64,000 bases of DNA from SM23-28-2 sp964512285. GTDB lineage: Bacteria > Chloroflexota > Dehalococcoidia > SM23-28-2. Shown here piece after piece: positions 43,830 to 52,877 of the stretch. The stretch covers positions 43,231 through 107,230 of the forward strand of contig CAZEJO010000002.1 in the NCBI GenBank assembly GCA_964512285.1, given 5' to 3'. Both the position numbers and the translations under genes were made by a program. The notes below the pieces were generated by a model that saw only the letters and a list, made by a program, of their open reading frames with translations, ran no database searches and was not told where the DNA came from. Position 1 is the first letter of the stretch. Each line of letters begins with the position of its first letter.

Positions 43830-44186
43830 GAAGAAGGTCATCTGATTGGGCAGCGCTAATTGCTAAGCCCCCAGATTCGAAGATCGGGGTGAAAACGGGG
43901 CAAAAGCAGGGTGCAAATGAGCTCTCACCGAAACGGGCGGCAGGTCCTGACCCTGCTCCATCGGCAATCGAGCGACCCCATACAGCCCTCGAAGGGATGT
44001 CAGGTGCCTTTCGCCGGCTTCCTCGGTTTCGCGTCGAACAATCTAAGCACCCGCGGCTGCCAGGCCCATAATGAGGGCGGCTCGCCCTCGCCGCAGGCAC
44101 GTGGCACGCCAGGAGGCGGTGGCTGGTAGGCCTTGCCGACGCCCTGCATGCGGTTACCCCGCCGGACATGGTAGTATCTCTCTGAG

Positions 44187-44387
44187 ATGCCGATCTACGA
44201 GTACGTCTGCTCCTCATGCGGCTACCGCTTCGAGAAGCTGGTGCGGAGCATTGGTTCCGGACAGCCGAAGACGCGTTGCCCCCAGTGTCACAAGGACAAC
44301 GCGCAACGGGCCGTCTCATCCTTCGCCGTAGGCGGCGGGGCATCGCCGGGCTTGCCAGTCGAACCTGGCCCAGTTGGCGGCGGTTGA
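44187..44387 (+). CDS. FmdB-family zinc ribbon protein
   Basis: A 66-residue protein starting MPIYEYVCSSCGYRFE, with CSSC and CPQC pairs forming a single zinc ribbon and a Gly/Pro-rich tail. This is the standard FmdB/CxxC_CxxC_SSSS form. Such proteins are thought to be regulatory or to assist other proteins; the function here is unknown. A hairpin follows the stop. Confidence 0.85.
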   Translation: MPIYEYVCSSCGYRFEKLVRSIGSGQPKTRCPQCHKDNAQRAVSSFAVGGGASPGLPVEPGPVGGG

Positions 44388-44392
44388 AGCCT

Positions 44393-44423
44393 GACCCGAT
44401 GCTGATCCCGTGGGGATCGGGTC
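44393..44423 (+). terminator. Hairpin after zinc-ribbon gene
   Basis: Arms GACCCGAT (44393-44400) and ATCGGGTC (44416-44423) are perfectly complementary; an alternative inner pair GATCCC/GGGATC exists. It lies 5 bp after the stop of the zinc-ribbon gene. No T tract. Confidence 0.5.
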
Positions 44424-44532
44424 GCTGGCCAACGCCATGGTGTGCTTCGTGGTGGCGATGGGTGCGGGTAACAGTGCCAGCCAGGGTGATGCCCAAAGAT
44501 CTCATAAAGCTTCTGACACTGAAAGGTGCCAA

Positions 44533-44820
44533 GTGGCGCAGATAGATGTGCGAACGACGCCTGAGGGTGAAGGCTGGGCCTTCCAGGTGACTGTGTCAGG
44601 GGGCGGCGGCCAAACTAGCCACCGCGTCACTATGAGCCGCAACACCTACCAGCAGCTAACCGGCGAGGTGTGCACTCCAGAGGAACTTGTGCGGAGATCG
44701 TTTGAGTTCCTCCTAGAACGCGAGCCTAGGGAATCCATCCTCCGCGAGTTCGAGATCACGGTCATTTCGCGGTACTTCCCAGACTACGAACGCGAGATCA
44801 GCAAACGCATTCGCCCTTGA
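44533..44820 (+). CDS. Conserved-looking hypothetical protein
   Basis: A 95-residue protein from GTG 44533 (AAAGGTG upstream), beginning (V)AQIDVRTTPEGEGWAFQVTV. It predicts two beta strands followed by helices (TPEELVRRSFEFLLER, FEITVISRYFPDYEREISKRI). The sequence is soluble and has normal GC-rich codon use. I do not recognise a named function. In-frame sequence back to 44410 overlaps the terminator-like hairpin and is not included. Confidence 0.6.
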   Translation: MAQIDVRTTPEGEGWAFQVTVSGGGGQTSHRVTMSRNTYQQLTGEVCTPEELVRRSFEFLLEREPRESILREFEITVISRYFPDYEREISKRIRP

Positions 44821-45154
44821 CGCTGGTCGAGGCTCCTGCCTCACGGGGCCGCACACTATGTCTTCTCTGTTATTGATAGGCTGAGCGAAGCGAGCACGGA
44901 AAGTACTAGTCCGTGTCTGTGAACTCGAAAGCCTCGAGGCGACGTACTGCGAGGAGGAGAGCGAGGACAGCGGTGAGTGGTCTTGCGACTTGCCCTGACA
45001 GGGCCAAACCTGCAAAGCGTGGCGCTAGGCCTCATCACCTAGAGTGCCACGCAGCGATTCCTCAAGACAATGGGAACGGATCTGCCCAGCCGATCCCCCT
45101 GTTTAACCGTCAGATGACGTAGTAGACTAGTAGTTGGAGACAAGGGAGGACTCG
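44821..45154. other. Non-coding stretch before response regulator
   Basis: No supported gene in 334 bp. A short basic open frame at 44913-45122 lacks protein-like composition. GGGAGG at 45143-45148 is the ribosome binding site of the regulator. No module leader is present in front of this regulator. Confidence 0.4.
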
Positions 45155-45823
45155 ATGGAGAAGATTCGCGTTCTGCTGGCCGAGGACCATGTAGTGGTGC
45201 GTGAGGGCACGCGCGAACTGATACAGCAAGAGCAGGATATGGAAGTGGTGGGCGAGGCCGGGGACGGGGAAGAAGCCATAGAACTGGCCGCCGAGCTTCG
45301 CCCAGACGTGGTGATAATGGATATCGCCATGCCCAAGGTCAACGGCATCGAGGCAACCAAGCGGATCAAGGAACTCTACCCGGCCACCGCCGTATTGATA
45401 CTGACCGCCTACGATAATGAGCAGTACATCTTTGCCCTTCTTGAGGCGGGGGCGGCAGGGTACTTGCTGAAGAATGTGCGCCGCAGCGAGCTCATTGATG
45501 CCGTGCGCGCAGTGCGCGCGGGCGAGTCAGTCCTTCATCCCGTGGTAACCCAAAAGGTCCTAGAGCGGCTCCGGAGCGGTGAAGGTAGGCCAGGTGAAAA
45601 GGGAGGGAGTGGATACATCCTCAGTGAACGGGAGATGGAGGTCCTCCGCCTGGCGAGCAAAGGCATCAGCAACAAGGACATTGCCAGAGAACTTGTGGTT
45701 AGCGTGCGGACGGTTCAGGCTCACCTGGGTAATATTTTCAACAAGCTGGGGGTGGGTTCGCGAACGGAGGCTGTGCTGCACGCGTTGAGACGAGGCTGGT
45801 TCAGCCTGGACAAGGAGATCTAA
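45155..45823 (+). CDS. NarL/LuxR-family response regulator
   Basis: A 222-residue protein from ATG 45155. The receiver has EDH, phospho-acceptor Asp in VVIMDIAMPKVNG, Thr in ILTAYDNE and Lys in YLLKNVRR. The helix-turn-helix is LSEREMEVLRLASKGISNKDIAREL plus VRTVQAHLGNIFNKLGV. It is a close paralog of the 38396 protein. It converges on the sensor kinase at 45880 (56 bp apart), which is the likely partner. Confidence 0.93.
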   Translation: MEKIRVLLAEDHVVVREGTRELIQQEQDMEVVGEAGDGEEAIELAAELRPDVVIMDIAMPKVNGIEATKRIKELYPATAVLILTAYDNEQYIFALLEAGAAGYLLKNVRRSELIDAVRAVRAGESVLHPVVTQKVLERLRSGEGRPGEKGGSGYILSEREMEVLRLASKGISNKDIARELVVSVRTVQAHLGNIFNKLGVGSRTEAVLHALRRGWFSLDKEI

Positions 45824-45879
45824 GAAGCTCCCCGGTCATGGCTGGTCTGCCTAAACTGGCTTGAGTGATCCCCTTCCGC

Positions 45880-47886
45880 CTAAGCTGGCACCTCGACAGT
45901 TACCGTTGTGCCTTTGTCCAATTCCGACTCTAGTGTCAGCTTGCCACCGACAAGGCGAACTCGCTCTTCCATCCCGGCCAGGCCAAGCTTGCCAACGTTG
46001 GTCAGGTCTGCCGTGTTTCGAGGAGCCTTGAAGCCCTTGCCATTGTCTCTGACGCTGAGGGTGGTCTTGCCGTGATCGAATTCCAGCGTAACCCAAGCCC
46101 GCGAGGCCTCGGAGTGTTTCCAAACGTTCCTTAGCGCTTCCTGAGCGACGCGGAAAAGGACCAGCTCCACCTCGGGGGAGAAGCGGCGCTCCGCGCCCAT
46201 CACCGCCATGCCGATAGTTATGTCGAAATGCTTTTCCAGGTCAGAGATGAGCCACTCTAGGGCAGGCAACAGGCCCAGATCATCTAGTACGGACGGACGC
46301 AGGTCCTGGCTGAAGCGACGCACACCTTCCAGTATCTTGTCGACCCGTGCCTGTATCTCCTCCAGAAGCTTGAGGTCTTGCTTTGACAGTTTCCTCGGTA
46401 CGGAAGTCAAACCGTCCAGCTGACGGGACAGGGCCACCAGTTCTTGAGCTGTCTCGTCATGAAGCTCACGGGCGATGCGCTTGCGCTCTTCTTCTTGGGC
46501 TTTGGTGACCTGGTGAAGGAAAAAGCGCAGGTTCGCCTGCATCCGCTTTTCCTCGGTGATATCGCGGGCGATAAGCTGATAGGCTCTGGACTGACCATCG
46601 CCAGTAATCAGGCTTGCGCTCAGACTGAGACTGGCCTGCGAGCCGTCCTTTCTTCTGATTTCGCCTTCATAACGCCTGTTTACCATCCCGCCTATGAGCA
46701 GCTTGCGCCGAACCTCCCTTGTCCGCTGAAGAGCCTCCCCGGAGAGAAAATCCTCGACGTTCATGCCAACGAGTTCTTCTCGCGAATAGCCGGTCAGCTT
46801 GACACAGGCCTCATTGGCCATGATGATCTCGCCATCTAGATTCTGAACCCAGATGGCATCCTCGGCGCTTTCAAACAGGTCGCGATAGTTCTTCTCCGAT
46901 ATTCGCAGCTGTTCGGCCATCAACCGCTCTTCCTGATAGAGGCGGGCATTCTCCACGGCGATGGCGACAACGTTTCCGCCAGCACAAAGGAGATCTATCT
47001 CCTCAGCAGGAAAGCGTCTGGGATGACGTGCGGCCACGCAGAGAGTGCCCAACACCCTCCCTTTGGACTTGAGAGGGACGATAAGCTGAGCTTGAATCCC
47101 CTCCTGACTCACTGCCGCCCTCGTCAGTCTAGGGTCTTGAGAGGCATCTTCTACCACTAGTGGCTCGCCGGTCTGAGCCACTAGTCCATTGAAACCCTCG
47201 CCCACCTTCATCCTCTTCACGCTGGCAGCGGATATCTCAGATATGCCTCGATAGGTTTCCAGGACAAGCTCATCGGTCGCCTCATCGATCAGGAATACCA
47301 AGATGGTCTCTAGGTTCGCCACTTCCATCACCTTGTCGGCGGCCAGATTCAGGATATCTGGCAGCTCCAGAGACTGGCTCACTATGCTAGAGATGGCATT
47401 GACGGCGGCGAGCTGCCTCTCACTCATCTGGATGACTTCTAGCTGCGCCTGAAGCTGCTGCTGGGCCGCTTGCAGTCTCGAAAGCACCTCTTCGCGGCGC
47501 CCTCTTTCGGCCCGGAGTCGCTCAAAGCCAACGTTGATCACGGCACCCGCAGCGATAACGCCACCCACCTCCACCAGGGCATCGGAGCGATAGTCGGAGA
47601 TAGCGAGGGCCCTTGGCAGCATGATGGCGAGAGCCAATGCCGAGGCAGCTAGCCCCGCCCTCATCCCGAACAGGAAGCCGACGTAGGTGATGGGTAGCAG
47701 CATGAAGACGCGCTCGATTGCGTGCCGCTCCAGGCCCAGCACAGAACCCGGGTCCTCTATGTGCAGGAAGGGGAGCAACTCATCCGGGTAATGCATGGGG
47801 ATAGCCACTAAGAACATGGCTACCGCAAGCAAGAGTTCGAAGCTGCGGATACCCTGTGCCACCTGGTCTGTGGACTGCCGTCTCAT
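45880..47886 (-). CDS. Membrane GAF-PAS sensor histidine kinase (NarX/DegS type)
   Basis: A 668-residue protein. It has about four N-terminal membrane helices (residues 10-115), coiled coil, GAF (about 165-315), PAS (about 330-445), HisKA_3 with RIARELHDETAQELVAL (phospho-His in ELHDE) and a HATPase_c domain (DNGKGF, VGKLGLAGMEERVRLVGG). Kinases of this class phosphorylate LuxR-type regulators, of which an intact one is encoded just downstream in convergent orientation. A regulator remnant lies directly upstream in the same strand. The first third shares a near-identical DNA patch with the 40093 gene. Confidence 0.93.
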   Translation of the reverse strand: MRRQSTDQVAQGIRSFELLLAVAMFLVAIPMHYPDELLPFLHIEDPGSVLGLERHAIERVFMLLPITYVGFLFGMRAGLAASALALAIMLPRALAISDYRSDALVEVGGVIAAGAVINVGFERLRAERGRREEVLSRLQAAQQQLQAQLEVIQMSERQLAAVNAISSIVSQSLELPDILNLAADKVMEVANLETILVFLIDEATDELVLETYRGISEISAASVKRMKVGEGFNGLVAQTGEPLVVEDASQDPRLTRAAVSQEGIQAQLIVPLKSKGRVLGTLCVAARHPRRFPAEEIDLLCAGGNVVAIAVENARLYQEERLMAEQLRISEKNYRDLFESAEDAIWVQNLDGEIIMANEACVKLTGYSREELVGMNVEDFLSGEALQRTREVRRKLLIGGMVNRRYEGEIRRKDGSQASLSLSASLITGDGQSRAYQLIARDITEEKRMQANLRFFLHQVTKAQEEERKRIARELHDETAQELVALSRQLDGLTSVPRKLSKQDLKLLEEIQARVDKILEGVRRFSQDLRPSVLDDLGLLPALEWLISDLEKHFDITIGMAVMGAERRFSPEVELVLFRVAQEALRNVWKHSEASRAWVTLEFDHGKTTLSVRDNGKGFKAPRNTADLTNVGKLGLAGMEERVRLVGGKLTLESELDKGTTVTVEVPA

Positions 47887-47910
47887 CTCGGCCTCTTCTG
47901 CGGATGGGGC

Positions 47911-48081
47911 CTAGGCGGAGGGTTCTTCAAGCTCGTCGTGCAAGTCGAGCCATCCCGTCTTGAGCCCATAGAGCACAGACTCGCCAATCGCATCCATGTC
48001 CCGTTCGCGCCGAATGAGTTCGCGGGTGCCTTCCCGCACCACAATACTATCCTCAGCAAGCAGAACGCTGATCTTCTCCAT
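47911..48081 (-). pseudogene. Response regulator with internal deletion (module 3)
   Basis: The 56-codon frame starts MEKISVLLAEDSIVVREGTR, a receiver start, and after RERDMDAIGE jumps directly to SVLYGLKTGWLDLHDELEEP, a LuxR-type C-terminal end. Roughly 165 codons, including the phospho-Asp and the helix-turn-helix, are missing, with the frame preserved. It cannot act as a regulator. It lies 24 bp upstream of the kinase, which fits an ancestral regulator-kinase operon. Confidence 0.85.
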
Positions 48082-48088
48082 GGCGCCT

Positions 48089-48358
48089 TCCTCCAGCACC
48101 TCAGCCACTGACCATCATAACCCTCTCTAGAGATCGCTTCAATTGGCAGGACAGCGTAGGCAGAATCGCCTACATCCCTGCCAAAGAGACGTAGGTGACC
48201 CCGCTTCTCATAGGCATTTGCTCAGAAGAGAGACAGGTGCTTTCTCCGAGAGGAGATTAGGCCTTCGCTCGGATGGCAGGTGGTTGGCACAAGTATAGGC
48301 TGAAATTGGATCGAGGAGATTGGCCCGGAGAAGGTCCAGCAGACAGGAGGTTAGGAAG
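48089..48358. repeat. Module leader, copy 3
   Basis: A complete copy. Blocks in order: CCTCAGCCACTGACCATCAT (48097), GCTTCAATTGGCAGGA (48136), the GTAGGC/GCCTAC palindrome (48156-48173), a two-part hairpin CTTCT-CATA-GGC-ATTT-GCT-C-AGAAG (48204-48228), CCGAG/CTCGG arms around GGAGATTAGGCC (48247-48272), TATAGGCTGAA (48294) and GGATCGAGGAGATTGGCCC (48308). AGGAGG lies 8 bases before the ATG. It separates the decayed regulator from the RAM gene. Confidence 0.8.
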
Positions 48359-48874
48359 ATGGCAACGACGGCTTACTTGCTGATTAGAGCGTCGGAAGCT
48401 ATCCGGAACAACGGGTATCTCAAGGCGCTCGAAGACTTATGGGCACTCCCTGAGGTCGAGTACGTGGAGCCAGTATCGGGCCTGTATGACTGTGTGGCGA
48501 GGGTAGAGGCACCGATAAGGCTCATCTTTCTGGTCCACAAGATCATGGCGAAGAGCTGGATCGAGCGTGTGCACGTCCTCAGGGTTGACCAGCCAGTCGC
48601 AACAGCCCTGGAGTCCGAGGAAGCTCGGACGGCGAGACTGATGCGGCAGCGCGAGATCATCAAGGCTTACCTTGCTGGCCTTCCGCGTCCGACCGGACCA
48701 GAGCCAGAGCTCCATGCTGGTCATGCTGGTCCTCCTGGCTGGGAGAAGGCCTGGATGACCAGACTGAAGCGGCAGCGCGAGATCATCAAGGCTCACTACC
48801 GGGAGCGCCGCGCGGCGTCGCAGGCTGACACTCCTCCAGCGGAGGAAGGGCAGGACATCGCCAAAGCCGCCTAA
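48359..48874 (+). CDS. RAM-domain protein with two RQREIIKA helices
   Basis: A 171-residue protein. Residues 1-75 are a stand-alone Lrp/AsnC effector domain (TTAYLLIRASEA, ALPEVEYVEPVSGLYDCVARV, WIERVHVLRV). Residues about 90-105 and 133-150 carry ARLMRQREIIKAY and TRLKRQREIIKAH, separated by a Pro-rich spacer with LHAGHAG. The tail ends DIAKAA as in the 41831 protein. The paralog at 56435 has the same layout. It is the first gene of a plus-strand run leading to the resolvase-like and HdrE-HdrD genes. The effector and partner are unknown. Confidence 0.8.
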   Translation: MATTAYLLIRASEAIRNNGYLKALEDLWALPEVEYVEPVSGLYDCVARVEAPIRLIFLVHKIMAKSWIERVHVLRVDQPVATALESEEARTARLMRQREIIKAYLAGLPRPTGPEPELHAGHAGPPGWEKAWMTRLKRQREIIKAHYRERRAASQADTPPAEEGQDIAKAA

Positions 48875-48962
48875 AGCTCATTCGATGGAGGCGATGGAGA
48901 TGAGGGTAAGAAGCTTCGAAACAGCGCTCCGGACTAAAGTGGAGACGGAAGGAGGCGGCAGC

Positions 48963-49451
48963 ATGACACCTGTTCATCCGCCACGGAGGATGAGAGCGGT
49001 GGGTTACGTGAGACAAGGCTTCGGGGAGATGGACAGGAAGCGGACCAGCCCCGAGGAGCAAAAAGCAAGGATAGCTGGCTGCGCCGATGCCCATGGCTGG
49101 CACCTCGTCCAGACCTATGAAGACATTGGCTGGTCAGGAGGCGACCTGAGCAGACCGGGCCTACCTGAGCTGCTCTCCAGGTCAGACTTCGAGATCCTGA
49201 TAGTAGATAGGACGGATCGCCTGACGGGCAAGAAGAAGGACCTGGACTTCTTACTCGCCCTGCTCGAGAAGCGCGGCATCACTTGTGTGCCTGCCACCTG
49301 GTCGTGGGAGCCTCTGGCTCAGTACATGAGATGCTGGTACCGCCTGAAGGCCGATCCTGTATATGCCTTGCTCGACTCATCGCCTGTAGTAACTGACTCG
49401 GCCCTGGCCAAAGACGATGCGTCTGCAGGTGCAGCGAAGGCCGCAGCCTAA
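48963..49451 (+). CDS. Resolvase-like protein lacking the catalytic serine
   Basis: A 162-residue protein from ATG 48963 (AAGGAGG upstream). Residues about 10-115 match the N-terminal domain of serine recombinases: RAVGYVRQGF in place of YxRVS, EEQKARIAGCADAHGW, YEDIGWSG, LIVDRTDRLTGKKKDLDFLLALLEKRGI. The catalytic Ser position is Gly and the DRL(S/T)R motif has lost its Arg. No DNA-binding domain follows; the rest is an unfamiliar tail. It is unlikely to recombine DNA and may be a domesticated relic with a regulatory role. Confidence 0.65.
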   Translation: MTPVHPPRRMRAVGYVRQGFGEMDRKRTSPEEQKARIAGCADAHGWHLVQTYEDIGWSGGDLSRPGLPELLSRSDFEILIVDRTDRLTGKKKDLDFLLALLEKRGITCVPATWSWEPLAQYMRCWYRLKADPVYALLDSSPVVTDSALAKDDASAGAAKAAA

Positions 49452-49520
49452 GGAGCCTAGCCCTTCACAGAAGATGCCGAGGACTCGGTGAATGGACTGT
49501 AGGGTGCAGAGGAGAAGGTG

Positions 49521-51671
49521 ATGGCTTCCAGGGAGATTTTCTGGAACATTCAATTCGGCGAGATCGTCTATCTGCTTGCGTTCATAGTAGTAGCTATTGC
49601 CGCCTACGCAGTGTACCGACGTGTTCGGCTCTGGCGGCTCGGCAGCAAGGACGACAGGCTAAGCAACCTACCGAACAGGATATGGACGGTCTTCGTCAAG
49701 ACGATGGCCGATGGCCTATGGCACAAACGCATTGTACGCGCTCGCTATGCAGGGATAATGCACCTGCTCATCTTCGGCGGGTTTGCTCTCCTTCTGATCG
49801 GACCGCTCCTGGACTTCACCAGCGATCACTTCGTCCACTTCCTAAAAGGGAATGTCTACTTAGGGGTCTCTCTAATGCTAGACGTGGGCGGGCTGCTAGT
49901 CCTTGCCGGACTCGGCATGGCCGCCTACCGCAGGTATGTCATCAAGCCAGCGAAACTGGATAACCTGCTAGACGATGCCCTTACCCTGACGCTGCTCGCC
50001 GTAATCATCATCACCGGTTACGCCGTGGAGGGGCTGCGAATCGCCACAACCGAACTGGACACCCACTCTGACTGGGCAGTGTGGTCGCCTGTAGGATTCG
50101 TCTTCGCCAAAGCGTTCAGCGGCCTTGGAGAGGACGTGAACTTGAGCTTGCACAAGGGGCTGTGGTGGGGCCACATGCTGATATCCCTTGGGACCATCGG
50201 CTACGTCTTCCTCAGCTTCTCGAGACTGGCCCACATCTTTGTCGCCCCGCTGAACATGTTCCTACGGTCTACGGACGGCAAGGGCGTCCTCAAACCTATC
50301 GAGATTAGCGAGGAGACCGTTGAGACCCTTGGAGCAGCAAAGCTCCAAGACCTGACCTGGAAGGATCTGCTCGACCTCGACGCTTGTACGCGGTGTGGCC
50401 GGTGTCAGGAGGTCTGCCCCGCCTATCTCAGTGGCAAGCCGCTTTCGCCCAAGAAACTAATGCAGAAGCTGAAGACTCACTTGGTCGAGCAGGGACCCGC
50501 CCTACTCCGAGGCAAGAGCAACGGACAGCCTGAAGCAGACGATGGTTGTCCCGCCCTAATTGGTGACGTGGTAACCGAAGATGAGTTATGGGCATGCACC
50601 ACATGCGGTGCCTGCGAGGAGGCGTGCCCTGTCTTCCTAGATCCCATCGGCAAGATCATTGCCATGCGTCGGAACCTGGTGCTGGAACAAGGCAAGATCT
50701 CCGGCACTGTCATGGCGAGTCTCAGATCAACTCAAGACAGGGGCTGTCCCTGGAAGGGGGCATCAGCCTCACGAACGGATTGGGCTTCCGGCTTGCCTGT
50801 GAAAACTCTTTCCGACAATGGTCATGTCAAGCTCCTATTCTGGGTAGGATGCACCGAAGCCGTCGTCGAGCAGACTATGAACATACCCATCGCCATGACA
50901 AAGATCCTGGATGCGGCAGGGGTAGACATCGGCTTCCTTGGCTATGAGGAATCGTGCTGCGGCCACTTCGCACGCCGTCTCGGTGACGAGTACCTGTTCC
51001 AGTGCCTAGCGAAGCAAAACATCGAGACTCTAAAGCGCTACAACGTGGAGAAGATCGTTACCGCCTGCCCGCATTGCTACCACACCCTGAAGTATGAATA
51101 CCCGCAGTTCGGGGGAAAGTTTGAGGTGGTTCACCACACGGAGCTGCTCCTTGAGCTGATCAATGAGGGCAAGCTGAAATTCAACAGGGAACTCAACAAG
51201 ACGGTGGCCTATCAGGACCCCTGCTATCTCGGCCGATACCATAACATGTACGAGGCCCCGAGGAAGATCCTCGCAGCCATCCCGGGTATCAAAGTAGTGG
51301 AAATGTCCCGCTCTCGCTCTGAGAGCCTATGCTGCGGCGCCGGCGGAGGCCGCATGTGGATCGAGGAAGAACCCGATCAGAGAGTGAACCGATTGCGCAG
51401 CCAAGATGCGATCGCAACAGGGGCGGACATAGTCGTTACAGCCTGCCCCTATTGCCTCCAGATGCTCCAGGATGGAATAGGTGGACTGGAACTGGAGAAG
51501 CCTGTGGAGGTGCTCGACCTGGTGCAGTTGTTAGAGGACTTAGTGACGGTTCCGGTGGAGCCTGCGCCTGCCTTGGAAGTTGACGCCGCCACTGATGGCC
51601 AGCAGTCGAGTGCCGCTGGCAGCAGCCAAGGCGATCAAGAGAGCGTAGGGGTCGAAAGGTCGGGGAGTTGA
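49521..51671 (+). CDS. HdrE-HdrD fusion, membrane heterodisulfide reductase-like protein
   Basis: A 716-residue protein. Residues about 10-250 hold five to six membrane helices with paired His (RYAGIMHLLIFGGF, LHKGLWWGHML) for b-type haem, as in HdrE/NarI/DsrM. Residues about 285-390 hold two [4Fe-4S] motifs (CTRCGRCQEVCPAY, CTTCGACEEACPVF). The C-terminal half has two CCG domains (GCTEAVVE, ESCCGHF, CPHCYHT; DPCYLGRYHN, LCCGAGGG, ACPYC). It should exchange electrons between the quinone pool and a cytosolic thiol/disulfide or similar centre. The last 50 residues are an Ala/Ser-rich tail. It lies downstream of the module 3 genes. Confidence 0.9.
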   Translation: MASREIFWNIQFGEIVYLLAFIVVAIAAYAVYRRVRLWRLGSKDDRLSNLPNRIWTVFVKTMADGLWHKRIVRARYAGIMHLLIFGGFALLLIGPLLDFTSDHFVHFLKGNVYLGVSLMLDVGGLLVLAGLGMAAYRRYVIKPAKLDNLLDDALTLTLLAVIIITGYAVEGLRIATTELDTHSDWAVWSPVGFVFAKAFSGLGEDVNLSLHKGLWWGHMLISLGTIGYVFLSFSRLAHIFVAPLNMFLRSTDGKGVLKPIEISEETVETLGAAKLQDLTWKDLLDLDACTRCGRCQEVCPAYLSGKPLSPKKLMQKLKTHLVEQGPALLRGKSNGQPEADDGCPALIGDVVTEDELWACTTCGACEEACPVFLDPIGKIIAMRRNLVLEQGKISGTVMASLRSTQDRGCPWKGASASRTDWASGLPVKTLSDNGHVKLLFWVGCTEAVVEQTMNIPIAMTKILDAAGVDIGFLGYEESCCGHFARRLGDEYLFQCLAKQNIETLKRYNVEKIVTACPHCYHTLKYEYPQFGGKFEVVHHTELLLELINEGKLKFNRELNKTVAYQDPCYLGRYHNMYEAPRKILAAIPGIKVVEMSRSRSESLCCGAGGGRMWIEEEPDQRVNRLRSQDAIATGADIVVTACPYCLQMLQDGIGGLELEKPVEVLDLVQLLEDLVTVPVEPAPALEVDAATDGQQSSAAGSSQGDQESVGVERSGS

Positions 51672-51673
51672 CC

Positions 51674-52777
51674 ATGACGAAGGAAGAGAGTTGGGTCTCA
51701 AGCAGATACTCGCCGGACGATGCTGAGGATTGCCTAGGGCTTCTGGCCAAGATCTGGGGCGACAGCGAGCTCGCGTCCCCAGCCTATCATGACTGGCAGT
51801 GCCAGCGAAGCCCGGCGGGCGCAGGTATCGCCACCCTGGCGCGAGGAGTGGAAACGGGCCGACTTGTTGGCCAGGCAGTAACGATACCTGTCAGTGTAAG
51901 GCTTTCCGGCAAGGCACGCACCGCTGGGCTTTCCTTGAACCCAGTGGTGGATCCCGGCTACGAAAACGGTGACATCTTCGTCGGTCTAATGAGGGATGCC
52001 TGTGCCTTCTCAGCGGAGGCGGGTATCGCCTATTCCTATGGCTTCCCTGACCAACTATCCTATTCGAAGTTTGTGAACAAGGCTGGGTTCAGGGATATCG
52101 GCTCGGTTCCCCTCCTCATCAGGCCGCTGAACCCAGAGCGCCTGGCTTCGAAGGCAACACACAGCCTCGTTCTAGGAAAGACGGCCTCCGTTGCCAGGAA
52201 GATCTGGCGCACTCCTGCACCCGCTCCGCGACAAGAGGTTCCACCCGATCTGGAGATATCGGAGGTTGGCTCCTTCGACGACTCCTTTGCCGTCTTCTGG
52301 GACAGAATCCAGCACCGATTCCCCGTCATGGTGGTCAGGGATCCCGCCTACCTCAATTGGCGGTTCAGCGACGCGCCGACAAGACAGTACATGACCTTCG
52401 TCGGCAGATCGGACGGGAAGATCCGAGGATTTGCCGTCCTTCGCATTGCGCCGCTGGGCCCATTCTCGGCAGGCCTGATCGTGGATCTGATGGTGGAGAC
52501 CAGCGCAGAGGGCCGCCTGGTGGGCCGCCTCCTGATCGACCGAGCGTACTCGTATTCAAGAGACCACGATTTGGACCTCGTCGCCAGCCTGGCCCTGCGC
52601 CACACCGATGAATTTCGACTTCTCCGGTCAAAGGGCTTCTGGGTATGTCCAAAATTCCTGCAGCCTCAGCCCTACCGCCTCGTTGTTCGCTGCCACGATG
52701 AGGAGGCCAGCCCCAGCCGCCTGGCCTATGACCTACGGAACTGGTTCGTCACGATGGGGGACTACGATGCAGTGTAG
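51674..52777 (+). CDS. GNAT-like acetyltransferase
   Basis: A 367-residue protein from ATG 51674 (GGGGAG upstream), 2 bp after the HdrE-HdrD gene. The N-terminal half resembles a GNAT domain (RYSPDDAEDCLGLLAKIWGD at the start, PVVDPGYENGDIF at the acetyl-CoA strand), and the second half a further GNAT-like fold (GFAVLRIAPLG, GLIVDLMVE). Two-domain GNATs of this size include Eis-like and FemAB-like proteins. The substrate is unknown; tight linkage suggests co-expression with the Hdr protein. Confidence 0.65.
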   Translation: MTKEESWVSSRYSPDDAEDCLGLLAKIWGDSELASPAYHDWQCQRSPAGAGIATLARGVETGRLVGQAVTIPVSVRLSGKARTAGLSLNPVVDPGYENGDIFVGLMRDACAFSAEAGIAYSYGFPDQLSYSKFVNKAGFRDIGSVPLLIRPLNPERLASKATHSLVLGKTASVARKIWRTPAPAPRQEVPPDLEISEVGSFDDSFAVFWDRIQHRFPVMVVRDPAYLNWRFSDAPTRQYMTFVGRSDGKIRGFAVLRIAPLGPFSAGLIVDLMVETSAEGRLVGRLLIDRAYSYSRDHDLDLVASLALRHTDEFRLLRSKGFWVCPKFLQPQPYRLVVRCHDEEASPSRLAYDLRNWFVTMGDYDAV

Positions 52778-52877
52778 GCAGGGCAAATTAGGTTGTTCCC
52801 TCCTAGCTAGGAGGACGGTGGAGCAAGATCGAGAAAAGAGCAAATCGGCATTACCGAGGCGAAGAAGGGGGACAGCC

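Larger units (their letters stand above)
43541..44186. other. Gene-poor stretch with hairpin and tRNA fragment
   Basis: No supported protein gene. It contains a strong hairpin (43730-43750) and a tRNA 3' half (43785-43829). The short open frames here translate to the well-known spurious peptides produced from the complement of tRNA genes. A TGGTAGTAT at about 44169 may belong to the promoter of the zinc-ribbon gene that follows. Confidence 0.5.

Noticed and set aside
43785..43880. A complete tRNA on the minus strand, since GGGGGCTTAGC-like sequence lies at the 5' side
   Set aside because: The 5' strand does not pair with the acceptor CTCCCGC and the anticodon 5' stem does not pair with GCAGG; only the 3' half is tRNA.
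43784..44071. Open frame starting MERETGIEPATTCFEG
   Set aside because: This peptide is a well-known artefact made by translating the complement of a tRNA gene; it overlaps the tRNA 3' half at 43785-43829.
44913..45122. Small Arg-rich open frame
   Set aside because: No ribosome binding site, no recognisable fold, and codon use unlike the neighbours.
48630..48800. CRISPR-like short repeats
   Set aside because: The two similar 25-bp stretches are codons of the RQREIIKA helix repeats inside a gene, not an array.
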